The notes under the pieces were generated by a model. It searched no databases, was not told the DNA's origin, and was given only the letters and a program-made list of their open reading frames with translations. Source: Pseudomonas sp. 8AS (lineage in GTDB: Bacteria; Pseudomonadota; Gammaproteobacteria; Pseudomonadales; Pseudomonadaceae). From it: a stretch of DNA of 64,000 bases. The stretch lies in contig NZ_LR733406.1 of assembly GCF_902506505.1 (NCBI RefSeq), positions 3,780,693 through 3,844,692 of the forward strand, in the 5' to 3' direction. The position numbers were made by a program, and so were the translations under genes. The first letter of the stretch is position 1, and every line of letters starts with the position of its first letter. Of the stretch, positions 51,226-60,970 are shown piece by piece.

Positions 51226-52233
51226 TTACCAGCCGACGCCCAGGCCAATCAGGTAGCGGCGCTCGTCGGTATCGCCATTCTCGCTGGCGACCTTGTCCCA
51301 CTCGGCCTTGAGGCTCAGGGCCGCCCAGCTGTTGAGCTTGTAGCGCACGCCGGCTTCGGTATCGATGATGTAGTCGATCTCGTCGATGAAGGGCGCGCCC
51401 AGCTCGCCCTGGCTGTACAGCTCGACGTTCTGGCCGATCAGCTTGCGCTTGTAGTCCCACTCCATGGCCGCCGAGTTGAAGTGCTCGCTCTCGCCGTTGT
51501 CGAAAACGAAGTCGTTGCGGTTGAGCAGGCCGGCCATGGAGAAGGCGCCGAGGGCATCGTCCCAGAACTGGTAGCCGGGGCCGGTACCGACGGTGCGCTG
51601 GATGCGCAGATCCTCCATGCGGTCATGGGTGTACTTGAGCTGGCCCTGCCAGAAGAACTGCTTGGTGAGGAAGCGGTCGAGGTCGTAGTCCAGCTCGGTG
51701 CGGTCGGTCTTCTTCTCGTCATCCTTGAGTTCGTGGTCGTACTCGACGCCAAAGCTGTGGCGCCAGGCACCGTGGCGGGCCTGGGTGGCGAGGTCGATGT
51801 CGTAATCCTCCACGTCGCTCTCGGCCTGCTTGTAGTCGGCGGAGAAATCGATGTTGCCGCTCCAGCGCAGGTCCTGCACCAGCGGCTTGGGCGGCAGGAT
51901 CTGGGCGATGGAACTCAGCGCCACCACCTTGGGCGCCTCGCCGTTGACCAGCTCGACCTGGCCTTCACCGGCCGGCTTCAGCGACTTGGCCCGCTCGCCG
52001 GTGAAATCGTCCTGTTTGACCAGCAGCTCGCGCTCGCTTTCCAGGGTGGCGACCTTGTGCAGATCGAGGGTGATCGAGCCGGCGTAGTCGGTCTTCAGCA
52101 GCAGCTTGCCGCCATCGACCAGCTCGATGCTGCCGGTCAGCTTGTCACCGTTCTTCAGCCACACGGTGTCGGCCAGCGAGGGGGGGGAAATGGCGCTCAG
52201 CGCCAGGCACAGCAGGGAGCGGGAAACAGTCAT
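51226..52233 (-). CDS. DUF481 outer-membrane-like protein, paralogue 1
   Basis: A 335-residue protein: a signal peptide (MTVSRSLLCLALSAISPPSLA), a small N-terminal domain (TVWLKNGDKLTGSIELVDGGKLLLKT) and a C-terminal beta-barrel-like DUF481 domain with alternating strands and a final aromatic residue (LIGLGVGW), as in outer-membrane barrels. The start ATG is 52233; a TTG two codons earlier is weaker. An eight-G tract at 52180-52187 lies in the signal-peptide codons. Role unknown. A paralogue lies directly upstream, 126 bases away. Confidence 0.85.
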   Translation of the reverse strand: MTVSRSLLCLALSAISPPSLADTVWLKNGDKLTGSIELVDGGKLLLKTDYAGSITLDLHKVATLESERELLVKQDDFTGERAKSLKPAGEGQVELVNGEAPKVVALSSIAQILPPKPLVQDLRWSGNIDFSADYKQAESDVEDYDIDLATQARHGAWRHSFGVEYDHELKDDEKKTDRTELDYDLDRFLTKQFFWQGQLKYTHDRMEDLRIQRTVGTGPGYQFWDDALGAFSMAGLLNRNDFVFDNGESEHFNSAAMEWDYKRKLIGQNVELYSQGELGAPFIDEIDYIIDTEAGVRYKLNSWAALSLKAEWDKVASENGDTDERRYLIGLGVGW

Positions 52234-52359
52234 CGGCAAACAATCGGCTCGGGGTGGGCAAAAAGGCCGGCATTATCCGCGTACGCGCCGGCAGAGCAAG
52301 CACAGACTGGCGATTGCTCCACGAGTTCAGAAAAGCCTCGTCCTTGCACCGGTAGACGG

Positions 52360-53355
52360 CTACCAGCCAACCCCCACGCCGATCAGGTAGCGCCGCTCCG
52401 AGTAGGTGCTGCCCAGGCCGCGCAGCTGGTCCAGCTCGTACAGCAGCGACAGCCGGGCCCAGTCGTTCAGGCGGTAACGCAGGCCGAACTCGCTGTCGAG
52501 CACGTAGTCGATCTCGTCGATCTGCGGCAGCTGCAGCTCGGCGCTGCTGTAGAACTCCAGGCGCGTACCCCACAACAGGCGCTTGTAGTCCCACTCCAGC
52601 GACCAGGTGTTGAAGGCCAGCTCGCCCACCTGCGAATCCAGCCGCACCCGGTTGAACTGGCCGATCAGGTCGAAACGCCCCAGCTCGTCGTCCCAGAAGC
52701 GGTAGCCGGGGCCGCTGCCGAGAATACGCTGGCGCTCGATGTCCTCGAACTGGTCTTCCTCCTGCTCATAACCGGCCCGCCAGAACCAGTGCTCGGTGAA
52801 GAAGCGGTCGAGGTCGTACTCCAGTTCCCAGTTGTCTTCCTTCTTCTCGTCGTTCGTGGTCTCGTGCTCCAGCTGGCCGTGCAGCACATGGCGCCAGCGC
52901 CCATGCTCGACCCGCGTATCACCCTTGATCTTGAATTCGTCGGTGCGATCCTCGTTGCGCTCCAGGTCGAGCTTGGCGTCGAGGTTGCCTTCCCACAGGC
53001 GGTCCTGCAGCAGCGGGCGCGGCGGCACCAGGCGGCTGATGCTGGCCAGCGGCACCGTCTCGCGGCCGTCGTCGATCACCGTCACCAGGCCCGCAGCAGC
53101 AGCCTGCAACTGCTTGCTGTGCCGGCTGTCCAGCCCGTTGCGCCGCAACAGCAGGGGTTTGTCCGAGCGCAGGGTGTCGATATCCTTCCAGTCGATCAGC
53201 ACGCGCCCGGCATACTGGGTCTTCAGCGCCAGCTTGCCGCCGTCGAGCAGGAGGATCTTGCCGGTCAGGCGGTCACCGTTGTTCAGCCACACGGTATCCG
53301 CCTGGGCACAGGCCGCGGCGGCCAAGAGAACAGTCGAGAGCAGGAAGCGCAGCAT
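52360..53355 (-). CDS. DUF481 outer-membrane-like protein, paralogue 2
   Basis: A 331-residue paralogue of the next gene, with the same plan: signal peptide (MLRFLLSTVLLAAAACAQA), TVWLNNGDRLTGKILLLDGGKLALKTQ, DUF481 barrel and a terminal LIGVGVGW. The two are diverged but collinear throughout, so they arose by tandem duplication. The start codon at 53355 overlaps the divergent alkyltransferase-like start (CATG), leaving no separate control region. Function unknown. Confidence 0.85.
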   Translation of the reverse strand: MLRFLLSTVLLAAAACAQADTVWLNNGDRLTGKILLLDGGKLALKTQYAGRVLIDWKDIDTLRSDKPLLLRRNGLDSRHSKQLQAAAAGLVTVIDDGRETVPLASISRLVPPRPLLQDRLWEGNLDAKLDLERNEDRTDEFKIKGDTRVEHGRWRHVLHGQLEHETTNDEKKEDNWELEYDLDRFFTEHWFWRAGYEQEEDQFEDIERQRILGSGPGYRFWDDELGRFDLIGQFNRVRLDSQVGELAFNTWSLEWDYKRLLWGTRLEFYSSAELQLPQIDEIDYVLDSEFGLRYRLNDWARLSLLYELDQLRGLGSTYSERRYLIGVGVGW

Positions 53356-53746
53356 GGGACAGAAACCACCAGCAGGACAGGGCATCGCCACAGAGCATGC
53401 CCCCGCCCTCGACCCGACGGCAAGCGCCGAGGGCCGGCGCGCCGCGCTGTATCTGCTGCTGTCGCAGATCCCCGCAGGCAAGGTCACCAGCTACGGCGAA
53501 CTGGCCGCACTGGCCGGCCTCGGCCGCGCCGCCCGCTGGGTCGGGCGCACCCTCAGCCAGTTGCCGCCCGACACCCGCCTGCCCTGGCACCGCGTGCTCG
53601 GCGCCGGCGGCCGCCTGAGCCTGCCGGCCGGCAGCCCGAGCGGCGACGAGCAGCGCGCGCGCCTGCGCGAGGAAGGCCTGACCATCCGCAACAACCGCGT
53701 CGATATGCGCCGCCACGGCTGGCGCCCGATGGAGCTCAACGACTAG
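53354..53746 (+). CDS. alkyltransferase-like protein (ATL, MGMT family without catalytic Cys)
   Basis: A 130-residue DNA-binding domain of O6-alkylguanine transferases. The active-site PCHR is replaced by PWHR (P77-R80), the mark of ATL proteins, which cannot repair but bind O6-alkylguanine and bring in nucleotide excision repair. The helix-turn-helix region (AGKVTSYGELAALAGLGRAARWVGRTL) is intact. The N-terminal 25 residues are weakly conserved, so a later start cannot be excluded. The start shares CATG with the divergent DUF481 gene, and the stop TAG lies in the left end of the 269-bp element. Confidence 0.87.
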   Translation: MGQKPPAGQGIATEHAPALDPTASAEGRRAALYLLLSQIPAGKVTSYGELAALAGLGRAARWVGRTLSQLPPDTRLPWHRVLGAGGRLSLPAGSPSGDEQRARLREEGLTIRNNRVDMRRHGWRPMELND

Positions 53747-54011
53747 GGTCTGTTGCCGTTTCGCCGCGACCGCGACGGAGCCAGTTTTTTCGCGGAGCTA
53801 GGCGCGAGCCACGAAGTTTGGTCGTCCAGATGAGCCGTCGAGTAACGACGTTCCGCGTAAAAACTGGCCCGTCCCTTCGGGTTGCGCGGAAAATCTCGCC
53901 ATGCGTCGTTGCGGGACTTGGCAAGGGATCACCATTACCAGCGTCCCGCGCCTAGCCTGGCGAGATTTTTCGCGGCAACGCGGCTTGCGCCGAAACGGCA
54001 ACAGACCCTAG
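53743..54011. mobile_element. 269-bp MITE-like element with 21-bp perfect inverted ends
   Basis: The ends are perfect inverted repeats of 21 bases (53743-53763 and 53991-54011), CTAG followed by GGTCTGTTGCCGTTTCG. CTAG at both ends may be a 4-bp target duplication, as for IS5-type elements, or TA may be, as for IS630/mariner types. Inside are further inverted pairs: GCTAGGCGCG with CGCGCCTAGC, and CGCGGAAAATCTCGCC with GGCGAGATTTTTCGCG. No coding capacity. It fills the 303 bases between the ATL gene and ampG. Confidence 0.85.
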
Positions 54012-54049
54012 AGTGCGCCCTTTGTTTCGCTTATCCCCAGACCTTGCCC

Positions 54050-55666
54050 ATGCCCCGTAAATCCTGGCGCGCCGCCCTCGCCACCTATGCCCACCCGGCC
54101 GCCCTCGCCCTCCTGCTGCTCGGCTTCGCCGCCGGCCTGCCGTACATGCTGGTATTCGCCACCCTGTCGGTGTGGCTGCGCGAAGCCGGCGTGGCCCTGC
54201 AGACCATCGGCTACGCCAGCCTGATTGGCCTGGCCTACGCCTTCAAATGGGTCTGGGCGCCGATGCTCGACCAGTGGCGCCTGCCGCTGCTCGGCCGCCT
54301 GGGCCGCCGCCGTTCCTGGCTGGTGCTGTCGCAGGGGCTGGTGGTCTTCGGCCTGATCGGCATGGCCCTGTGTGACCCCCAGCAGCACCTGGCCTGGCTG
54401 ATCGGCGTGGCGGTGGTGGTGGCCTTCGCCTCCGCCACCCAGGACATCGCAGTGGACGCCTACCGCCTGGAAATCGTCGACGACACCCGCCAGGCCGCCC
54501 TGGCCGCCAGCTACATGGCCGGCTACCGGGTCGCCGTGCTGCTCAGCACGGCCGGTGCGCTGTACTTCGCCGGCTGGTTCGGCAATGCCGACGCCGGCTA
54601 CCAGCATGGCGCCTGGGCCAGCACCTACCTGCTGTTCGCCATGTTCATGCTGCCGGGGCTGATCACCACCCTGTGGATGCGCGAGCCGGCAGTGCCGCTG
54701 CAGACCCAGATCGCCGCGGCGCGCTATGGCCTGTACCGTCAGCTGGCCTCGGTGCTGGTGCTGATCGTGCTGCTGGTCTCGGTGCCGGCCATGTTCACCC
54801 AGTTCTACAACAGCGACATCCTGCCGATGCTGCGCGGCGAGCTGGGCCTGAGCGAGCTGCTGCGCGACGACCGCGCCACCCTGCGCTTCCTGCTGTACGG
54901 CATCCTCACCGCCGCCTGCCTGTCGCGCATGGGCCGCCGCGGCCTGGGGCCGGTGCTCACGCCGATCAACGACTTCATCCTGCGCTACCGCTGGCAGGCC
55001 TTGCTGCTGCTCGGGCTGATCGCCACCTACCGCATGTCCGATACGGTGATGGGGGTGATGGCCAACGTCTTCTACATCGACATGGGCTTCGCCAAGAGCC
55101 AGATCGCCAGCGTCAGCAAGCTGTTCGGCCTGTTCATGACCCTGTTCGGCGCCGCCATCGGCGGCCTGCTGATCGTGCGTTTCGGCATCCTGCCGATCCT
55201 GCTGCTGGGCGGGGCGGCGTCCGCCGCGACCAACCTGCTGTTCGCCAGCCTGTCGCGCCTGGGCGAAGTCGCCGACCGCGCGCGCTATGCCGAACAGACC
55301 GTGGCCGAGCTGCTGCTGGCCCTGGACCCGCACATGCTCATGCTGGTGCTGACCATCGCCCTCGACAACCTCAGCTCCGGGCTCGCCACCGCGGCCTTCG
55401 TCGCCTACCTGTCGAGCCTGACCAACCTGAAGTTCTCCGCCACCCAGTACGCCCTGCTCAGCTCGATCATGCTGCTGCTACCACGCCTGGTCGGCGGTTC
55501 CTCCGGGCTGCTGGTAGAGAAACTCGGCTATGCCCAGTTCTTCCTGGTCACCGCCCTGCTCGGCATTCCCACGCTGCTCCTCATTCTGCTGCAGTGGCGC
55601 CGCGAGCGCGGCCAGCCGAACGGCAACGGCGCAGCCCCGCTGCCAAGCAGTTCCGAGCAGCCATGA
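54050..55666 (+). CDS. ampG: AmpG family muropeptide permease
   Basis: A 538-residue MFS transporter with at least 12 TM helices. AmpG imports GlcNAc-anhydro-muropeptides for cell-wall recycling and so controls AmpC beta-lactamase induction. Family marks: LLGFAAGLPYMLVFATLSVWL near residue 22, FKWVWAPMLDQ near residue 66 and TQDIAVDAYRLEI near residue 130. The ATG at 54050 follows the 269-bp element by 38 bases, so its promoter must lie in or beyond that element. An upstream in-frame codon would lie inside the element and is rejected. Confidence 0.92.
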   Translation: MPRKSWRAALATYAHPAALALLLLGFAAGLPYMLVFATLSVWLREAGVALQTIGYASLIGLAYAFKWVWAPMLDQWRLPLLGRLGRRRSWLVLSQGLVVFGLIGMALCDPQQHLAWLIGVAVVVAFASATQDIAVDAYRLEIVDDTRQAALAASYMAGYRVAVLLSTAGALYFAGWFGNADAGYQHGAWASTYLLFAMFMLPGLITTLWMREPAVPLQTQIAAARYGLYRQLASVLVLIVLLVSVPAMFTQFYNSDILPMLRGELGLSELLRDDRATLRFLLYGILTAACLSRMGRRGLGPVLTPINDFILRYRWQALLLLGLIATYRMSDTVMGVMANVFYIDMGFAKSQIASVSKLFGLFMTLFGAAIGGLLIVRFGILPILLLGGAASAATNLLFASLSRLGEVADRARYAEQTVAELLLALDPHMLMLVLTIALDNLSSGLATAAFVAYLSSLTNLKFSATQYALLSSIMLLLPRLVGGSSGLLVEKLGYAQFFLVTALLGIPTLLLILLQWRRERGQPNGNGAAPLPSSSEQP

Positions 55667-55693
55667 AAAAGGCCGGCGATTGCCGGCCTTTTT
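55666..55693. terminator. terminator between ampG and yajQ
   Basis: A5, GGCCGGC, GATT, GCCGGCC, T5; the hairpin starts at the ampG stop and serves both convergent genes. Confidence 0.92.
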
Positions 55694-55714
55694 CATGCAA
55701 GCGGGAAGCCGGCA

Positions 55715-56194
55715 TCAATCGCGGAAGTTGTTGTATTGCAGCGGCATGCCGAACTCCTTGGCGCGCAGGGCGGCGATGGCCTCCTGCAGGTCGTCGCGCT
55801 TCTTGCCGGTAACGCGCACCTGCTCGCCCTGAATGGCGGCCTGCACCTTGAGCTTGGCATCCTTGATATGAGCGACGATCTTCTTCGCCAGCTCCTTGTC
55901 GATGCCCTCGCGGAACTCCACTTCCTGCTTGACCACCTTGCCGGAGGCATAGGCGTCCTTGACCTCCATGCACTGCGCGTCGATCTTGCGCTTGATCAGG
56001 GCCATGCGCAGGATTTCCAGCATCTGCTCGAGCATGAAATCGGCTTCGGCGGTCAAGGTAATGCTCTTGTCCTTGCTCTCGAAACTGCATTTGCCGCGCA
56101 GGTCGAAGCGCCGCTCCAGCTCTTTCACCGCGTTGTCCACGGCGTTGGTGAGTTCGTGTTTATCCAGTTCGGACACCACGTCGAACGAAGGCAT
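55715..56194 (-). CDS. yajQ: YajQ family nucleotide-binding protein
   Basis: A 159-residue UPF0234/YajQ protein: N-terminus MPSFDVVSELDKHELTNAVDNA and two ferredoxin-like folds. In Xanthomonas and Pseudomonas relatives bind cyclic di-GMP and act on virulence gene control; in E. coli it binds nucleotides. The ATG at 56194 has GGAGGAATTCC upstream; a codon 12 residues earlier is rejected. It lies next to a REC/GGDEF-like regulator gene that is divergent by 150 bases. Confidence 0.93.
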   Translation of the reverse strand: MPSFDVVSELDKHELTNAVDNAVKELERRFDLRGKCSFESKDKSITLTAEADFMLEQMLEILRMALIKRKIDAQCMEVKDAYASGKVVKQEVEFREGIDKELAKKIVAHIKDAKLKVQAAIQGEQVRVTGKKRDDLQEAIAALRAKEFGMPLQYNNFRD

Positions 56195-56344
56195 GGAATT
56201 CCTCCAGATGGACGGCGCGATCCATATCACGGACAGAGCGCGCCTGGCTTGACGATAAAATTTGCGCGCTCATTATAACCACACCCACACGCCCCGTTCG
56301 GCGAAGTACCGACGGCGCCCCAGTTCCCTGCCAGTGAGCCCATC

Positions 56345-57310
56345 ATGCCCAACCCCCATCTCAGCATTCTGGTGGTGGACGACGCCAAGTTTTCCAGCGC
56401 CATGATCGGTCGTGCACTGAGCCAGGCCGGCTACCAGGATGTGCGCTTCGCCAGCAGCGCCGCCGAGGCCCTGCAACAGCTCGAACTGCGCCCGGCCAGC
56501 GTGCTGCTGGCCGACTGGCTGATGCCGGAAATGGACGGCCTGGACCTGACCGGGCGGGTACGCCAGCTGGACGAGACTGCCGACCACTACACCTACATCA
56601 TCCTGCTCACCGGCAAGGAAGGCGACAACGTGCTGGTGGAAGCCTTCGACCGCGGCGTCGACGACTTCATCAGCAAGGCCTCGATGAACGAGCAGCTGGT
56701 GCCGCGCGTGTATGCCGCCGACCGCCTGTGCAACACCCTGCAGCGCCTGTTGCAGGAGAACCGCATGCTGGTGCAGAACATCTCCAGCCTGGAGCAGCGC
56801 AACCTGGTCGACCCGCTCACCGGCCTGGGCAACCCGCGCTACCTCAAGCAGAAGCTGGCCGACAGCCTGCGCCAGGTCGAGTCCCGCGGCGGCGCGGTGT
56901 GCTACCTGCTGATCGGCCTGCAGGAGGCCAGCACCCTGCGCCAGCAGTACGGCAACGGTTTCTACAACGAGCTGCTGCACGGCGTGGCCCGGCGCCTGCA
57001 ACAGCTGGTTCGGCCCCTCGACGTGCTGGCGCGCATGGACGACAACCATTTCGCCCTGATCACCCTGCTCGACGACCTGCAGGAATGCTCGCCGAGCAGC
57101 TTCAAGCGCCTGTACGACGGCCTCAACCTCAAGGCCTTCAAGACCAGCGAAGGCTTCATCACCCTCAAGGCGGGGATCAGCCTGGTCGGCCTCGACGCCA
57201 AGTCGCTGCCGGTCGAACCGAATACCCTGCTCGATCGCGCCAGCGCCCTGCTGGCGGACTCCTACGCCAGCGGCCGGGTCACCGCGCTGCGCCTGCCGCT
57301 GCCACAGTGA
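56345..57310 (+). CDS. response regulator with degenerate GGDEF domain
   Basis: A 321-residue protein. REC domain at residues 7-125 with D57 (LLADWLMPEMDG) and the conserved Lys in SKAS. A GGDEF-like domain at about 155-318 begins with the usual LVDPLTGLGNPRYL. At the active site the motif reads RMDDNHFALI, so GGDEF is not conserved and diguanylate cyclase activity is unlikely. It may serve as a phospho-dependent partner switch or bind nucleotide. It is followed after 10 bases by panE and then by a kinase gene that could be its partner. Confidence 0.88.
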   Translation: MPNPHLSILVVDDAKFSSAMIGRALSQAGYQDVRFASSAAEALQQLELRPASVLLADWLMPEMDGLDLTGRVRQLDETADHYTYIILLTGKEGDNVLVEAFDRGVDDFISKASMNEQLVPRVYAADRLCNTLQRLLQENRMLVQNISSLEQRNLVDPLTGLGNPRYLKQKLADSLRQVESRGGAVCYLLIGLQEASTLRQQYGNGFYNELLHGVARRLQQLVRPLDVLARMDDNHFALITLLDDLQECSPSSFKRLYDGLNLKAFKTSEGFITLKAGISLVGLDAKSLPVEPNTLLDRASALLADSYASGRVTALRLPLPQ

Positions 57311-57320
57311 TCGTCCCGCA

Positions 57321-58232
57321 GTGACCTGGCACATCCTCGGCGCCGGCAGCCTCGGCAGCCTGTGGGCCACCCGCCTGGCCCGCGCCGGCCTGCCGGTGCG
57401 CCTGATCCTGCGCGATGCGCCGCGCCTGGCCGCCTACCACGCCGCCGGCGGCCTGAGCCTGGTGGAGAACGGCCAGGCCCGGCGCTACCCGATTCCCGGC
57501 GAGACTGCCGCCGCCGGCGCCCCGGTGCAGCGCCTGCTGCTGGCCTGCAAGGCCTACGATGCCGAAGAAGCTGCCGCCACCCTGGCTCCGCGCCTGAGCC
57601 CGGACGCCGAGATCATCCTCCTGCAGAACGGCCTGGGCAGCCAGGACGCGGTCGCCGCGCGCCTGCCGCGGGCGCGCTGCATCCTCGCCAGCAGCACCGA
57701 AGGAGCCTTCCGCGATGGCGACTTTCGCGTGGTGTTCGCCGGCCAGGGCCATACCTGGCTCGGCATCGAAGGCCAGGCGCAAGCTCCGGCCTGGCTCGGC
57801 GAGCTGGAGCAGGCCGGCATCGCCCATACCTGGAGTGCCGAGATCCTCGCCAAGCTGTGGCGCAAGCTGGCCCTGAACTGCGCAATCAACCCGCTGACCG
57901 TGCTGCACGATTGCCGCAACGGCGGCCTGGCCGCATGGCCGGATGAGGTCGCCGCGCTCTGCCAGGAACTGGCCACGCTGTTGCGCGCCTGCGGCCAGGC
58001 CAGCGCCGCCGAGGGCCTGCACGCAGAGGTGCAGCGGGTGATTGCCGCCACCGCCGCCAACTACTCGTCCATGTACCAGGATGTCGCCGCCGGCCGGCGC
58101 ACGGAAATCGCCTACCTGCTCGGCCATGCCTGCCAGGCGGCCGCCCGGCAGCAACTGGCCGTACCCCACCTGCAGGCCCTGCAGCAGCGCCTGAGCGCGC
58201 ACCTGGCCGCCCGCGGATTGCCCGTCACCTGA
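57321..58232 (+). CDS. panE: 2-dehydropantoate 2-reductase (PanE family)
   Basis: A 303-residue NADPH-dependent enzyme of the ketopantoate reductase family, the pantoate step of coenzyme A synthesis. The nucleotide motif is LGAGSLGSLWA (residues 6-16) and the catalytic Lys is in KLWRKLALNCAINPLT near residue 178. The start is GTG at 57321 (V-TWHILGAG); no ATG fits. It lies between the regulator and kinase genes, probably in one transcript. Confidence 0.9.
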   Translation: MTWHILGAGSLGSLWATRLARAGLPVRLILRDAPRLAAYHAAGGLSLVENGQARRYPIPGETAAAGAPVQRLLLACKAYDAEEAAATLAPRLSPDAEIILLQNGLGSQDAVAARLPRARCILASSTEGAFRDGDFRVVFAGQGHTWLGIEGQAQAPAWLGELEQAGIAHTWSAEILAKLWRKLALNCAINPLTVLHDCRNGGLAAWPDEVAALCQELATLLRACGQASAAEGLHAEVQRVIAATAANYSSMYQDVAAGRRTEIAYLLGHACQAAARQQLAVPHLQALQQRLSAHLAARGLPVT

Positions 58233-58277
58233 GCCCGCGCTACCCTGCCCTTCCTCACTCCGCGGAAACCTGCGCCC

Positions 58278-60299
<2,022 letters not shown>

Positions 60300-60300
60300 G

Positions 60301-60876
60301 ATGGGCTATCGCCTGAGCAAGATCTATACGAAAACCGGCGACCGGGGCGAAACCGGCCTGGCCGACGGCCGCCGCGTGGCCAAGGACCACCCCCGCGTGG
60401 AAGCCATGGGCGAGCTGGATACGCTGAACAGCCAGCTCGGCCTGCTGCTGGCCGAGCTGGCCGAACAGCAAGGCATGTGGCCGGGCCTGAGTGAGGTCAT
60501 CGCAGTCCTGGCGCCCTGCCAGCACCGCCTGTTCGACCTCGGCGGCGAACTGGCGATGCCCGACTACCAGGCCCTGCAGGAAGGCGAAGTGGAACGCCTG
60601 GAAGCGGCCATCGACCGCTGGAACGAAGAAGTCGGCCCATTGCAGAACTTCATCCTGCCCGGCGGCTCCCGCCTGGTCGCCCAGGCCCACGTCTGCCGCA
60701 GCCTGGCGCGCAATGCCGAACGGCGCTGCCAGCACCTGAATGCGGTGGAGCCGCTGCGGGCCGTCGGCATGGCCTACGTCAACCGCCTGTCCGACCTGCT
60801 GTTCGTCGCCGCCCGCCTGATCGCCCGCCGCCAGCACATCAACGAGGTGCTGTGGCAAGCGGCGGAGAAACCCTAG
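60301..60876 (+). CDS. cob(I)alamin adenosyltransferase, PduO type
   Basis: A 191-residue helical-bundle enzyme that adds the adenosyl group from ATP to cob(I)alamin. The ATP motif is YTKTGDRGETGLADGRRVAKD (residues 8-28), and the C-terminal FILPGGSRLVAQAHVCRSLARNAERR region matches the family. It starts two bases after the kinase stop. The stop TAG is also the first three bases of the inverted repeat at 60874-60970. Confidence 0.94.
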   Translation: MGYRLSKIYTKTGDRGETGLADGRRVAKDHPRVEAMGELDTLNSQLGLLLAELAEQQGMWPGLSEVIAVLAPCQHRLFDLGGELAMPDYQALQEGEVERLEAAIDRWNEEVGPLQNFILPGGSRLVAQAHVCRSLARNAERRCQHLNAVEPLRAVGMAYVNRLSDLLFVAARLIARRQHINEVLWQAAEKP

Positions 60877-60970
60877 GTTGGGTTGAGCGCAGCGAAGCCC
60901 AACTGACACCTCGAAGAAATCCTCAGTGCCGCCCGTTGGGCTTCGGCGCTGCGCGCCTCAACCCAACCTA
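60874..60970. repeat. 97-bp inverted repeat carrying the stops of both neighbours
   Basis: The arms are 60874-60903 (TAGGTTGGGTTGAGCGCAGC then GAAGCCCAAC) and 60935-60970, its near complement (GTTGGGCTTCGGCGCTGCGC then GCCTCAACCCAACCTA). The right arm has small insertions. The centre is 31 bases. This motif family (GGTTGGGTTGAG...) recurs in many Pseudomonas as far as I know. Each outer end is a TAG used as stop by the flanking convergent gene. A strong hairpin could end both transcripts. Confidence 0.85.

Noticed and set aside
53796..54049. N-terminal extension of ampG through the 269-bp element
   Set aside because: The frame is open by chance in the element. The translated part has no similarity to MFS proteins, and MPRKSWRAAL at 54050 is a normal start.
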